Notes: a model not told the origin generated them from the sequence alone. DNA of 15,885 nt from an uncultured Dialister sp. (GCA_900759415.1 CAAEVC010000052.1:1-15885), one strand, 5' to 3'. Shown: positions 7,720 to 15,154, counted from the first letter of the stretch. Made by a program: numbers and translations.

Positions 7720-8340
7720 TCACAATAATATCAGACAGCTGATGGTGAGGGCGGAGAGGAAAGAGAGGATATGGGAGTCTACTGCCCATTCCGCGGAATG
7801 AGGGGGATTGAAGGTCATTTTTTTTATGTTGGCTGTAATAGAAAGGGGGGTGCAGGAAGCAAGTTCTTTTCTCACATCTTCCAGATAAGCATCCATTTCC
7901 TTTCTCATGGCAGAAAGGGTATTTTCACTCATTTTTCCGAAGGTGGAGGAGAGAGTTGGGAGCCCCTTTTCTTCCAGAGCGGAAAAAAGGTGAAATTTTT
8001 CTTCTATATAGGAAGGAGTGAGGATGGAGATATTTCCCAGAATGAGAGGGGCCCCGTCCAATTGTTTTTTTATGGCCAGCGTGCGGAGGGCAAGGGGAAG
8101 GTCTTCGAGGCATTCATCAATGCCTCGTGCCATGGTATAAAGACATCCGAAACCACTGTGAAAATTATAGATGGCTTTTTTCGTTTCGTAGAGGCGGCAT
8201 AAGATATAGGTCCAGAAAAGAGAGTTCTCTTCAGGAGCATGGATAGCCAGGGAGGAACGTAGATCCCGTGCAAGGTAGGAATGGAGAGCCTTTTCGAGAA
8301 AACAGCTGCCTTTCCAATGGATATACTCTTCTGGATTCAT
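7720..8340 (-). CDS. Unrecognised protein with C-terminal hydrophobic tail (206 aa)
   Basis: No known family is recognised. The protein is mostly helical in character. RLY at 49-51 and GIDECLEDLPLAL at 73-85 line up with RLY and GFDDIEKHFPPFL of the 247-aa neighbour (6460-7203), with the same 22-residue spacing, and residues 14-22 (CFLEKALHS) resemble its SLLQRAFFS. The last 16 residues (ILSFLSALTISCLILL) are strongly hydrophobic and end the protein, again suggesting a tail anchor. The ATG at 8340 has AAAGGAGGG five or so bases upstream. The gene is on the same strand as its neighbour but separated by about 515 bp with a terminator between, so they are not one transcript. Function unknown. 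Confidence 0.72.
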   Translation of the reverse strand: MNPEEYIHWKGSCFLEKALHSYLARDLRSSLAIHAPEENSLFWTYILCRLYETKKAIYNFHSGFGCLYTMARGIDECLEDLPLALRTLAIKKQLDGAPLILGNISILTPSYIEEKFHLFSALEEKGLPTLSSTFGKMSENTLSAMRKEMDAYLEDVRKELASCTPLSITANIKKMTFNPPHSAEWAVDSHILSFLSALTISCLILL

Positions 8341-8380
8341 GATAGCCCTCCTTTACACAACTTACATTTTCTATGATTTT

Positions 8381-8386
8381 ATTATA
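8381..8386 (-). promoter_or_regulatory. Candidate -10 box of the 206-aa gene
   Basis: The reverse strand reads TATAAT here, 40 bp before the ATG, in a very AT-rich stretch (8370-8430). No clear -35 box is visible. Confidence 0.35.
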
Positions 8387-8526
8387 TATAAAAATGTATA
8401 AAAAATATAATAAAATATATTTATTGATAGCTTAAAGAATATGCTTTGCATCTTACAGCTGATTTTCTGCATCTCACAGTTAAAGGTAAGGGGTGAATTT
8501 GTATCACTGGCAAATTAAAAGAAATA

Positions 8527-8580
8527 GAGTGGAGTTTTGAGTGCAGAGAATTGAGGAAATATTGCAAGAACTTCATTATT
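8527..8580 (+). repeat. Fragment of the GAGTTGAG intergenic element
   Basis: TTGAGTGCAGAGA at 8537-8549 is identical to 12558-12570 in the full element. The following bases still align with the GGTTGTAAAGACTTTAT section, with several mismatches. The rest of the 8430-9010 gap has no gene I can support. Confidence 0.55.
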
Positions 8581-8900
8581 TTCTGGTAAGGCCTTTATGG
8601 TTATCCCGTTATACTCCCATGTAACATTCTGCAGTTGTCCTTTCAACCTGGTGATTCTTTTTCAGCCGGCTCCTCACCACCTGACGCTACCTGCTTATCG
8701 CCGGACAAGATGCATGGAGAAGCGTGTCATTGATTTTTCAGTCGCTTATCCGTCCCTTTTTAATTCGGGGGAAATCCATGTTTTCTGGGAGATCCCACAT
8801 GAAGGGAGGCTTTGTAAAAAGAATATATTTCTCGCAGGGGACGGACATAGGATAATGCTGAGACACTGCTGCTCATCGCTCATCTGTTTCTACTATAGGA

Positions 8901-8924
8901 GTATTTTTATAATAATAAAAATAC
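8901..8924. repeat. AT-rich perfect hairpin
   Basis: GTATTTTTAT (8901-8910) and ATAAAAATAC (8915-8924) form a 10-bp stem with a 4-nt loop, about 60 bp ahead of the next promoter. It could be a weak terminator or a DNA cruciform. Confidence 0.5.
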
Positions 8925-8980
8925 CGGTATTTCATATAACTTATCAATGAAGAGAATATGTCATGAGGGCTGTGTTTTAC

Positions 8981-9009
8981 TTGCCTTTAGAGTCTCTTTC
9001 GTGTAGCAT
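8981..9009 (+). promoter_or_regulatory. Probable promoter of the 77-aa pair and pseudouridine synthase
   Basis: TTGCCT (8981-8986) and TAGCAT (9004-9009) have a 17-bp spacer, 24 bp before the first start codon. Both boxes are only four of six to consensus. Confidence 0.45.
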
Positions 9010-9032
9010 AGTAAAAATAAAAGGAGGTTCCT

Positions 9033-9266
9033 ATGGCAGAGAAGAAAGGGGTTCTTATCCAGATTTCCGAGATGGATGGGAGGACGGAAGTGAATTCTAC
9101 AGGAAATGAAGAGGAGACGAGAGCGGTTCTCACGGAGGCGCTTTGTCTTTTCTATGGCATTCCTCGGGAACATGCGGGGGATGCGGCGGCTTTTCTGGCT
9201 GTGCTTGGGAAATCTTACAGAAAAGATAAACAGGGAGATCCGGGCAGTATCCCCGATTTCCACTGA
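9033..9266 (+). CDS. Small conserved-looking protein, 77 aa, first of a tandem pair
   Basis: No family is recognised. A beta-like N-terminus (VLIQISEMDGRTEV) is followed by a helix-rich half (RAVLTEALCLFYGIPREHAGDAAAFLAVLGK) and a polar tail. AAGGAGG lies a few bases before the ATG, so translation should be strong. The next gene encodes another 77-aa protein with the same layout: LIxxx, then an EV/EI strand, then RA(V/I) leading into a hydrophobic helix. The two look like an old tandem duplication. Its stop overlaps the next ribosome site, so it leads an apparent three-gene operon with the pseudouridine synthase. No signal peptide or membrane segment is apparent. Function unknown. Confidence 0.8.
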   Translation: MAEKKGVLIQISEMDGRTEVNSTGNEEETRAVLTEALCLFYGIPREHAGDAAAFLAVLGKSYRKDKQGDPGSIPDFH

Positions 9267-9277
9267 AAGGAAATATT

Positions 9278-9511
9278 ATGTATCAGGAAGATGATGCGCT
9301 CATCAATGTCTGGCAGAATGATCAGGGCCAGATAGAAATCAGAGTGAATAAAGAGGATTACCGGGCGATTATAGCATCCCTGTCTCAGGCGATGTGCGGT
9401 GCCTTCGATATAGCCGGGGAGCATGAGAATGTGGTGATGGCCACTATCCGGGAGCTGGCTTTCCAGTCCATGAGAGGTCCGGCGCCGGTGAAAGGAAGCA
9501 GGGTTCATTAA
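9278..9511 (+). CDS. Small conserved-looking protein, 77 aa, second of the tandem pair
   Basis: The ATG lies 11 nt after the previous stop, with AAAGGAAA as ribosome site. The N-terminal part ALINVWQNDQGQIEIRV followed by RAIIASLSQAMCGAF aligns with the preceding 77-aa protein. The C-terminus is short and basic. Identity between the two is low but order, length and adjacency match, so I treat them as paralogues. The pseudouridine synthase begins 5 nt after this stop, so translational coupling is likely. The function is unknown; a role in RNA or ribosome biology is only suggested by that coupling. Confidence 0.8.
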   Translation: MYQEDDALINVWQNDQGQIEIRVNKEDYRAIIASLSQAMCGAFDIAGEHENVVMATIRELAFQSMRGPAPVKGSRVH

Positions 9512-9516
9512 GATAT

Positions 9517-10428
9517 ATGGAAGAATGGATCATCAGGAAGACGGATGAGGGGAAAAGACTGGATGCCTTCTTTATGGAGAAAAAGAATTGGGGCCGCGCT
9601 TTTTTTATGAAATCCCTCCGGACAAATAAAATCAAAGTGAACGGACGGAAGGAAACTCCTGCCTATCGGATGAAGGAAGGAGATCAGCTCCGTTCTTTTG
9701 TGCTGGAAAAAGAGAAGAAGGAGATCCATCCGGTCACCATTCTTTATGAAGATGAAAATATCCTGGCAGTGGATAAGCCGGCAGGTCTTCTCTCTCTGGA
9801 TGTGACAGGAAAAGAGAAGGATACCCTGCTGGACAGGGTGAATCTTCTGATGGAAGCAAGGAAGGAAGGAAAGGTGTATCCGGTTCACCGCATCGATTTC
9901 AATACCAGCGGTATCCTTCTACTGGCAAAGGATAGGGAAAGTGCGGCCATTCTGGAAAATCTCATTCGGGAAAGAAAGATACATAAATCCTATTTCCTCG
10001 TGGTCCGGGGGGATATGAAACCTTCTTCCGGGCGGCTCACCCATTATCTTTTCAAAGATGCAAGAAAGAATCAGGTCTACGTGTCCGATGAGCCGGTGAA
10101 AGGGGCGAAGACTGCCGTGCTGGATTATGAAAAGAAGGGATACAGAGACGGCCTTTCCCTGTTGGAATGTCATCTCATCACCGGAAGGACCCATCAGATC
10201 CGGAGCCAGATGGCTCATATGGGACACCCGCTTCTGGGAGATGACAAATACGGCTCTAAAGAATGGAATAAGAAAATGGGAGAAAGAAGACAGCTTCTCT
10301 GCGCATGGAAAATTATCTTCGATTTCAAGGAAGGGGCAGGGAAACTTTCTTACCTTTCCGGGAAGATGATTCACCTTTCAAAGATTTCTTTCGTGACCCG
10401 TTATTTCAGAGGAATTCCCCTTATATAG
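9517..10428 (+). CDS. RluA-family pseudouridine synthase with S4 domain
   Basis: 303-aa enzyme that isomerises uridine to pseudouridine in rRNA (RluC/RluD type) or tRNA. An S4-like RNA-binding domain spans about residues 1-60 (KRLDAFFMEKK, then INKIKVNG-type sequence). The catalytic motif is HRIDFNTSG with Asp127 as the nucleophile, preceded by ILAVDKPAGLLS (motif I). GRTHQIRSQMAHMGHPLLGDDKYG near residues 222-245 is motif III. The start is 5 nt after the upstream stop, and an AGGAAGCAGGG stretch about 13 nt upstream is the only nearby ribosome-site candidate, so coupling to the 77-aa gene probably drives translation. Target position in RNA is not determinable. I see no strong terminator directly after it. 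Confidence 0.95.
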   Translation: MEEWIIRKTDEGKRLDAFFMEKKNWGRAFFMKSLRTNKIKVNGRKETPAYRMKEGDQLRSFVLEKEKKEIHPVTILYEDENILAVDKPAGLLSLDVTGKEKDTLLDRVNLLMEARKEGKVYPVHRIDFNTSGILLLAKDRESAAILENLIRERKIHKSYFLVVRGDMKPSSGRLTHYLFKDARKNQVYVSDEPVKGAKTAVLDYEKKGYRDGLSLLECHLITGRTHQIRSQMAHMGHPLLGDDKYGSKEWNKKMGERRQLLCAWKIIFDFKEGAGKLSYLSGKMIHLSKISFVTRYFRGIPLI

Positions 10429-10601
10429 GACAAAAATGGAATTTCGTTCCGTAAGATTTATAGAAATCTCCGTGAGATAATGAACACTTTGTATCATATG
10501 AACGGTATCGAATAATTCCGCTATATTGATGATAGATTCCCTCTTTTTCTGATGATACTATGAGGACAGATAAAGAATATTCTATAGAAGGAGGGGTTCT
10601 C

Positions 10602-10721
10602 ATGGATTGGTGGAATGATTGGATCACCCGCTGGGGATGTAATGCAGCAGAATTTCTTCTTTTCTCCTATGGATTGGGAATGTACCACCTCCCGGGAAGC
10701 GGAAGAGATCGGTCTGAATAA
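10602..10721 (+). CDS. Small Trp-rich protein, 39 aa
   Basis: A short reading frame with an excellent ribosome site, AAGGAGGGG at 10588-10596, and a 5-nt spacer to the ATG. It encodes MDWWNDWITRWG at the start (Trp at 3, 4, 7 and 11), a short hydrophobic middle (EFLLFSYGLGMYHL) and a polar tail. It ends at TAA 10719-10721, and a terminator follows at once. This gives a complete monocistronic unit. It could be a small membrane-associated protein or a Trp-rich leader peptide, though no tryptophan gene follows. No known family recognised. Confidence 0.55.
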   Translation: MDWWNDWITRWGCNAAEFLLFSYGLGMYHLPGSGRDRSE

Positions 10722-10724
10722 ATA

Positions 10725-10772
10725 AAAGGGGTTGCAACAATATGCACTGACATATTGTTACAACCTTTTTTT
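10725..10772 (+). terminator. Terminator after the 39-aa ORF
   Basis: A stem of about 16 bp around GGTTG(C/T)AACAATATG pairs across a 6-nt loop and is followed by T7. It lies 4 nt beyond the stop of the small ORF. Its base shares GGTTGT/ACAACC with the terminator at 14732. Confidence 0.85.
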
Positions 10773-11052
10773 GAATTATGAAATCTGTATGTTGGATAGA
10801 TAGCACTGTTATCAGTGCTAATGGGTTTCACAGGTAAAAAAATGACTTTTATGTATAAAGTGTAAAAATATATAAAATAGGAAGGCGCGGTGGCCACTTT
10901 TCCCCTTTTGATGATACTTGCGGTTTACAATAGTCATTTTTGAAATAGATGGGAAAATACGGATTTATCATCATTTTATATGTTCATTCTTGAGAAAAAT
11001 GGAAGAAAGTCACATTTATTTATACTTTTTATTTATAGATGGTATTTGCATA
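10773..11052. other. Intergenic region upstream of the porin
   Basis: No gene is seen. It contains the perfect hairpin TAGCACTG-TTAT-CAGTGCTA at 10801-10820 and an AT-rich stretch with TATAAA-like boxes near 10865. A small RNA or distal regulatory sites for the highly expressed porin could lie here, but nothing is specific. Confidence 0.4.
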
Positions 11053-11082
11053 TTGCATGAAAAAACATGTATGTAGTATACT
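11053..11082 (+). promoter_or_regulatory. Promoter of the porin gene
   Basis: TTGCAT (11053-11058) and TATACT (11077-11082) have an 18-bp spacer. Transcription from here gives a leader of roughly 125 nt before the ATG at 11216. The -10 box lies inside the palindrome at 11072-11085. Confidence 0.6.
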
Positions 11083-11085
11083 ACA
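11072..11085. promoter_or_regulatory. 14-bp perfect palindrome over the porin -10 box
   Basis: TGTAGTATACTACA is fully self-complementary and covers the -10 TATACT. Its position would let a dimeric regulator block transcription. Related AGTAT(A/C)C sequences occur near 12945 and 15195. Confidence 0.45.
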
Positions 11086-11215
11086 AATATCATATTCTTG
11101 GCCCTGGGGGTATGGGGAAGGAGAGAGGGGAAAGAAAAGAGGAAACTCGGACACTCTTTTTAGAAATTCACTCCTTCGGGAAAGGGCATCTGTATTTTCT
11201 TAAGGAGCAGGAATT

Positions 11216-12469
11216 ATGAAAAAGATTCTCTCAATCGCAGCAGTAGCTGCACTCACCGCTGGCGTATCTGCATACGCAGCAAATCCATTCTCCGATGTAT
11301 CCACTGATGACTGGGCTTATCAGGCAGTCGCTGATCTCTCTGATCAGGGCGTTGTTGAAGGCTATCCGGACGGCACCTTCCGTGGCGAAAGAAACATGAC
11401 CAGATATGAACTGGCTCAGGTTATCGCCCGCCTCATGGCTCGTGAAGATCAGCTGAACGCTGAACAGAGAGCAACTCTGGACAAACTGGCTGGCGAATAC
11501 GCTGACGAACTGGCTAACCTCGGTGTTCGTGTATCCAACCTGGAAAAGAAAGTGGGCAACCTCTCCTGGTCCGGCAACGCTCGTATGCGTTTCAACCAGA
11601 GCTATGATGAAACCAATACTACCAAAGCTGTAGATAAATGGGATGGACGTATGAAGATCCAGGTCAAAGCAGATGTCAATGAAAAGACTGCTGTTTACGG
11701 ACGTCTTCGTTACGACATGAACTTCAAAGATAGCTCTAAAGATACTGGTGTCTACATGGAAGAAATCAGAGCTACCCATAATTTCAATGATAACCTCTCT
11801 GTAACTCTGGGCCGTCAGGATTTCATGCTGGGACAGACCGGCATCGAATTTGATGACGAACTGGACGGCGCTATGATGACCGCTTCCCTGGGCAAAATTA
11901 ACGTTGACCTCGGCTACGGCTATCTCTATGGCGGCAGACTGGGCAAAGCTGCTGAAACCAACCCGAAGGCTGACAACGAAGTATTCATCGGCCGTATTTA
12001 TGGCGATGCAGGCAAACTGTCCTATGACCTCGAATACTTAGATGGCAAAGACTCCCTGGATGCTCAGCTCCTCGGTGCTGGCCTCACCGCTCACCTCGGT
12101 GATGTTTCCGTATTCGGCGACTACTACAAGAATACCAAGACTGAAGGAGATCCATATACCTGGATCGCAGGTCTCGGCTACGGCCGTGCTGACTGGAAGA
12201 AACCGGGAACCTTCCGGCTGGCTGCTCAGTACATCCATGCTGAACATGGTGCATTCCTCGATGACACCACCTTCAATGTATCCCCGGCAAACCTCGTTGG
12301 CAACGATGTACTTGACGGTGCAAAAGTGGCTAAATACTGGCTCGCTACTGGCGACTACATTCTCCAGAAGAATGTAAAGCTCCACGCTGAATACGCATTC
12401 GACGTAAACGTTGACGGAGATAAAGATTACGACGATCTCGCATCCGTTTCCCTCAACTACATTTTCTAA
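11216..12469 (+). CDS. SLH-domain outer-membrane porin, OmpM-like
   Basis: 417-aa outer-membrane protein of the Negativicutes OmpM type. Residues 1-21 are a signal peptide (MKKILSIAAVAALTAGVSAYA, cleavage after AYA). An SLH domain spans about 23-76, with FSDVSTDDWAYQAV, GYPDGTFRG and MTRYELAQVIARLM; such domains bind peptidoglycan carrying polyamine or a secondary polymer. Residues about 77-117 form a periplasmic coiled coil. From WSGNARMRF onward, alternating aromatic/polar strands make the barrel, ending in SLNYIF with the C-terminal Phe used for outer-membrane assembly. Codon choice is biased and the terminator strong, which fits an abundant protein. AAGGAG precedes the ATG. It acts as both diffusion pore and outer-membrane tether. 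Confidence 0.95.
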   Translation: MKKILSIAAVAALTAGVSAYAANPFSDVSTDDWAYQAVADLSDQGVVEGYPDGTFRGERNMTRYELAQVIARLMAREDQLNAEQRATLDKLAGEYADELANLGVRVSNLEKKVGNLSWSGNARMRFNQSYDETNTTKAVDKWDGRMKIQVKADVNEKTAVYGRLRYDMNFKDSSKDTGVYMEEIRATHNFNDNLSVTLGRQDFMLGQTGIEFDDELDGAMMTASLGKINVDLGYGYLYGGRLGKAAETNPKADNEVFIGRIYGDAGKLSYDLEYLDGKDSLDAQLLGAGLTAHLGDVSVFGDYYKNTKTEGDPYTWIAGLGYGRADWKKPGTFRLAAQYIHAEHGAFLDDTTFNVSPANLVGNDVLDGAKVAKYWLATGDYILQKNVKLHAEYAFDVNVDGDKDYDDLASVSLNYIF

Positions 12470-12485
12470 TATGGGTTGAATAAGA

Positions 12486-12514
12486 AGAAGCTCTCTTAAT
12501 GGGAGCTTCTTTTT
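12486..12514 (+). terminator. Terminator of the porin gene
   Basis: AGAAGCTCTC (12486-12495) pairs with GGGAGCTTCT (12501-12510), with one G-T wobble and a 5-nt loop, and is followed by a T-run. It lies 17 nt after the stop. A second copy of the left arm (AGAAGAAGCTCCC) follows near 12531. Confidence 0.9.
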
Positions 12515-12546
12515 GTATGTCTTTAGAGCAAGAAGAAGCTCCCTTC

Positions 12547-12846
12547 AGAGTTGAGTGTTGAGTGCAGAGAGCCCTGCGGTGGTTGTAAAGACTTTATAGT
12601 TTGTAATTATATAGGCAATACGGTCAACGGCGCGAGACCGTTTGTCTAACATCCTGCGGTTTTCCCCTTTTCTTTTGCCTTACAGGCAAAAGACTTCCTC
12701 CGGCTGTAAGCACTTCGTGCCTTTAAGGGGGCAGCCCTATTTTAAGGACTGATTGAGTTCATATGGCGGCTTCGCCGAAATATGAGAATTAAAAACTTGA
12801 TGTTTTTCTACAACCGCTCAACTCTCAACTCTTAAAACTCAACTCT
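12547..12846. repeat. MITE-like noncoding element, copy A
   Basis: About 300 bp with no coding potential. The left end, AGAGTTGAGTGTTGAG and then GGTTGTAAA, is an imperfect inverted copy of the right end, TACAACC and then CTCAACTCT. The core is nested hairpins: an outer CCCCTT/AAGGGG stem, CTTTTGCC/GGCAAAAG, GCAC-TTC-GTGC, and GGCGGCTTCGCCGAAA at 12765-12780. The 33 bp at 12578-12610 are identical to 15734-15766. Copy B at 14813-15098 keeps the ends and hairpin order while the core sequence differs. Confidence 0.8.
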
Positions 12847-13027
12847 GCTTTTTTCCAAATCTCAACTCTGAAATTTAAAATATACATAATTTCTGAATCA
12901 TGTGTATTTTCATGTACTATTTCACGGGGATGCGATTTATATATAGTATACTTATGTATTTAACTAATGTTTATCAGTTATAAAAGATATGTGAATTAAT
13001 ATTTACTATTTTTCTATATCGAATGTG
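12847..13027. other. AT-rich stretch between the repeat and the aldehyde dehydrogenase promoter
   Basis: No gene is seen. ATATATAGTATACTTATG near 12939-12956 resembles the sequence at 15188-15205 in front of the Fur-family gene and may be a distal promoter or operator. A further CTCAACTCT lies at about 12861, a possible extra end of the repeat. Confidence 0.4.
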
Positions 13028-13056
13028 TTGAATAATGCGATTTCGTATGATATACT
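13028..13056 (+). promoter_or_regulatory. Promoter of the aldehyde dehydrogenase gene
   Basis: TTGAAT (13028-13033) and TATACT (13051-13056) have a 17-bp spacer, and TGA precedes the -10 as an extended element. The predicted leader is about 170 nt long and contains a GGGGG-AAT-CCCCC hairpin (13194-13206) just before the ribosome site. Confidence 0.7.
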
Positions 13057-13232
13057 GATTGCAGCAGTAACTGACGGAAGTGGAAAGTGACCATCGAACA
13101 GTATGAAAAGTTGTATTTCTTCTTCTTGTTACTGGACAGATCCTAACTGAACAGTCGGATAATCGTAAAAACTTCAGCGGACAAAAATATATGGGGGGAA
13201 TCCCCCAAGTGATTGAAAGGAAGGTATTTAGT

Positions 13233-14720
13233 ATGACAAAAGCAAACATTCAAGCACAGTACGACCTTTTTATCAATGGCAAATTCGTGCCCGCATCTGA
13301 TGGAGCTACCTTTGATGCCCACAATCCGGCCAATGGTGAAAAGCTCGCATCCTTTGCAGAAGCAACCAAGGAAGATGTAGATAATGCAGTAAAGGCAGCC
13401 AGAGCCGCTCTTCCCGCATGGTCCAAGACTTCTCCTATTGAAAGACAGAATATTCTTTTAAAGATTGCTGATATTATTGATGAAAACGCAGACCATCTGG
13501 CTCTCGTTGAAACTCTGGATAACGGTAAACCGATCCGTGAAACCAAAGCAGCAGATATTCCGCTGGGTTCCGATCATTTCCGTTACTTTGCAGGCTGTCT
13601 CCGTGCATGGGAAGGTTCTGCCACCATGCTGGACGACAATACCATGTCCCTCATTCTTCATGAACCTGTAGGCGTTGTAGGACAGGTCATTCCGTGGAAC
13701 TTCCCGTTCACCATGGCTTGCTGGAAGCTGGCACCGGCTCTGGCAGCAGGAAATACCATCGTTATTAAACCGTCCTCCCATACTTCCCTTTCCCTTATGG
13801 AACTGGTTCGCCTGATTGCTGATGTTCTCCCGAAGGGCGTACTGAACGTAATCACTGGTAAAGGTTCTAAATCCGGTCAGTGGCTTCTCGACCATCCGGA
13901 CCTGGACAAACTGGCATTTACCGGCTCTACTCAGGTCGGCCATGATGTATATCAGGCTGCCTGCGACAAGCTGATCCCTGTCACCCTCGAACTGGGCGGC
14001 AAATCTGCAAATATCGTATTTGATGATGCAGACATTGCACAGGCTGTTGATGGCGCATGCCGCGGCATCCTCTTCAATCAGGGTCAGGTATGCTGTGCCG
14101 GCTCCCGCCTCTTTGTGCAGGAAGGTATTTTCGATGAATTCCTGAAACATCTGAAGGCTACCTTCGAAGCAGTCAAGATCGGCGACCCGACTGATCCGGA
14201 AACTCAGCTGGGGGCTCAGATTTACAAATCCCAGCAGGAAAAAGTGCTGAACTATGTGAAGATCGGCCTTGGTGAAGGTGCAAAACTTATTACCGGTGGT
14301 GAAAGATATACTGATAACGGATGTGATAAAGGCTTCTTCATGAAACCAACCATTCTGGTCACAGAAAACCCGGCAAACAGAGTCTGCCAGGAAGAAATCT
14401 TTGGACCAGTAGTTGTAGTACAGAAATTCAAGACCATGGACGAAGTCATCGCTCTTGCTAACGACAGCGAATACGGCTTAGGCGGCGCTGTATTTACAAA
14501 GAGCCTGAACACCGCTCTCAAGGTAGCTCGTGCAATCCGCACCGGCCGTATGTGGGTTAATACTTACAATGAACTCCCAGCAGGCGCACCATTCGGCGGC
14601 TACAAACAGTCCGGTATCGGCAGAGAAACTCATAAGGTAATGCTCGAACATTACAGCCAGATGAAGAATATCTACATCAGCCTTAAAGAAGGCGTAAGTG
14701 GTATGTATGACATTAAATAA
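13233..14720 (+). CDS. NAD(P)-dependent aldehyde dehydrogenase, AldB/ExaC-like
   Basis: 495-aa cytoplasmic enzyme that oxidises an aldehyde to its carboxylic acid. Catalytic Cys287 lies in FNQGQVCCAGSR and the general base Glu253 in LELGGKSAN, the usual 34 residues apart. VIPWNFPF and GSTQVG form the cofactor and substrate sites, and EEIFGPV is also conserved. IRETKAADIPLGSDHFRYFAGC and the ending FGGYKQSGIGRETHKVMLEHY closely resemble E. coli AldB and the ExaC acetaldehyde dehydrogenase group, so short aliphatic aldehydes are the likely substrates. I chose ATG 13233, 8 nt after GAAAGGAAGG, over an in-frame ATG at 13191 that sits inside a G/C hairpin without a ribosome site. It is a single gene with its own promoter and terminator. 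Confidence 0.95.
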   Translation: MTKANIQAQYDLFINGKFVPASDGATFDAHNPANGEKLASFAEATKEDVDNAVKAARAALPAWSKTSPIERQNILLKIADIIDENADHLALVETLDNGKPIRETKAADIPLGSDHFRYFAGCLRAWEGSATMLDDNTMSLILHEPVGVVGQVIPWNFPFTMACWKLAPALAAGNTIVIKPSSHTSLSLMELVRLIADVLPKGVLNVITGKGSKSGQWLLDHPDLDKLAFTGSTQVGHDVYQAACDKLIPVTLELGGKSANIVFDDADIAQAVDGACRGILFNQGQVCCAGSRLFVQEGIFDEFLKHLKATFEAVKIGDPTDPETQLGAQIYKSQQEKVLNYVKIGLGEGAKLITGGERYTDNGCDKGFFMKPTILVTENPANRVCQEEIFGPVVVVQKFKTMDEVIALANDSEYGLGGAVFTKSLNTALKVARAIRTGRMWVNTYNELPAGAPFGGYKQSGIGRETHKVMLEHYSQMKNIYISLKEGVSGMYDIK

Positions 14721-14731
14721 GATTGCATGAG

Positions 14732-14765
14732 AAAAAGGTTGTGGCATTTTGCCACAACCTTTTTT
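14732..14765 (+). terminator. Terminator of the aldehyde dehydrogenase gene
   Basis: A perfect 15-bp stem AAAAAGGTTGTGGCA / TGCCACAACCTTTTT with a 3-nt loop and a terminal T-run, 11 nt past the stop. Confidence 0.93.
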
Positions 14766-14793
14766 GTTTCATTGGAGGTGCTGACGGATTAAG

Positions 14794-14811
14794 CTCATGC
14801 TTCAGCATGAG
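14794..14811. repeat. Perfect hairpin at the left edge of repeat copy B
   Basis: CTCATGCT-TC-AGCATGAG forms an 8-bp stem with a 2-nt loop immediately before the GAGTTGAG end of the element at 14813. Confidence 0.6.
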
Positions 14812-14812
14812 A

Positions 14813-15098
14813 AGAGTTGAGTGTTGAGTGCCCAGAGTTGAGAGGTGGTTGTAAAGACTTTATGATTTGTAAATTATAAAGCCTGACGGTCATCCCGCGA
14901 TACCATTAGTGCATACATAGTGCGGCTTTCCCCTTCAGTCAACGGCCTCCGGCCATTGCCAGCTCCCCCGGCGGGTGAGCACTGCGTGCTCTTAAAGGGG
15001 GAGCCCACATTGTGGAGGCGGCTTCGCCGAAAAATAAAAATAAAAAAATCTGATGTTTTTTACCACCTCTCAAATCTCAAATCTCGTAACTCAACTCT
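14813..15098. repeat. MITE-like noncoding element, copy B
   Basis: About 286 bp with AGAGTTGAG...GGTGGTTGTAAAG at the left and TACCACCTCTCAA...CTCAACTCT at the right, as in copy A at 12547. The core has the same hairpin plan with different bases: a CCCCTT/AAGGGG outer stem, GGCC-TCC-GGCC, GAGCAC-TGC-GTGCTC and an identical GGCGGCTTCGCCGAAA at 15017-15032. It lies between the aldehyde dehydrogenase terminator and the Fur-family promoter, so it interrupts no gene. Confidence 0.8.
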
Positions 15099-15154
15099 TT
15101 TAAAGGTGGAGGCCATATTAAGTTGTCCATTACATTGGAGTAAGGCCCATCCTC

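Noticed and set aside
8597..8950. 117-codon plus-strand frame in the gap before the 77-aa pair
   Set aside because: No ribosome site precedes the start, the product is Cys/His/aromatic-rich without pattern, and it runs through an AT hairpin and degraded repeat material.
12547..12575. Tandem GAGTTGAGTGTTGAGTG read as a possible CRISPR-like or microsatellite array
   Set aside because: The units are short, imperfect and limited to the ends of the MITE-like element, with no spacer structure or cas genes.
13458..14150. 230-codon minus-strand frame inside the aldehyde dehydrogenase gene
   Set aside because: It is antisense to a gene with all catalytic residues intact.
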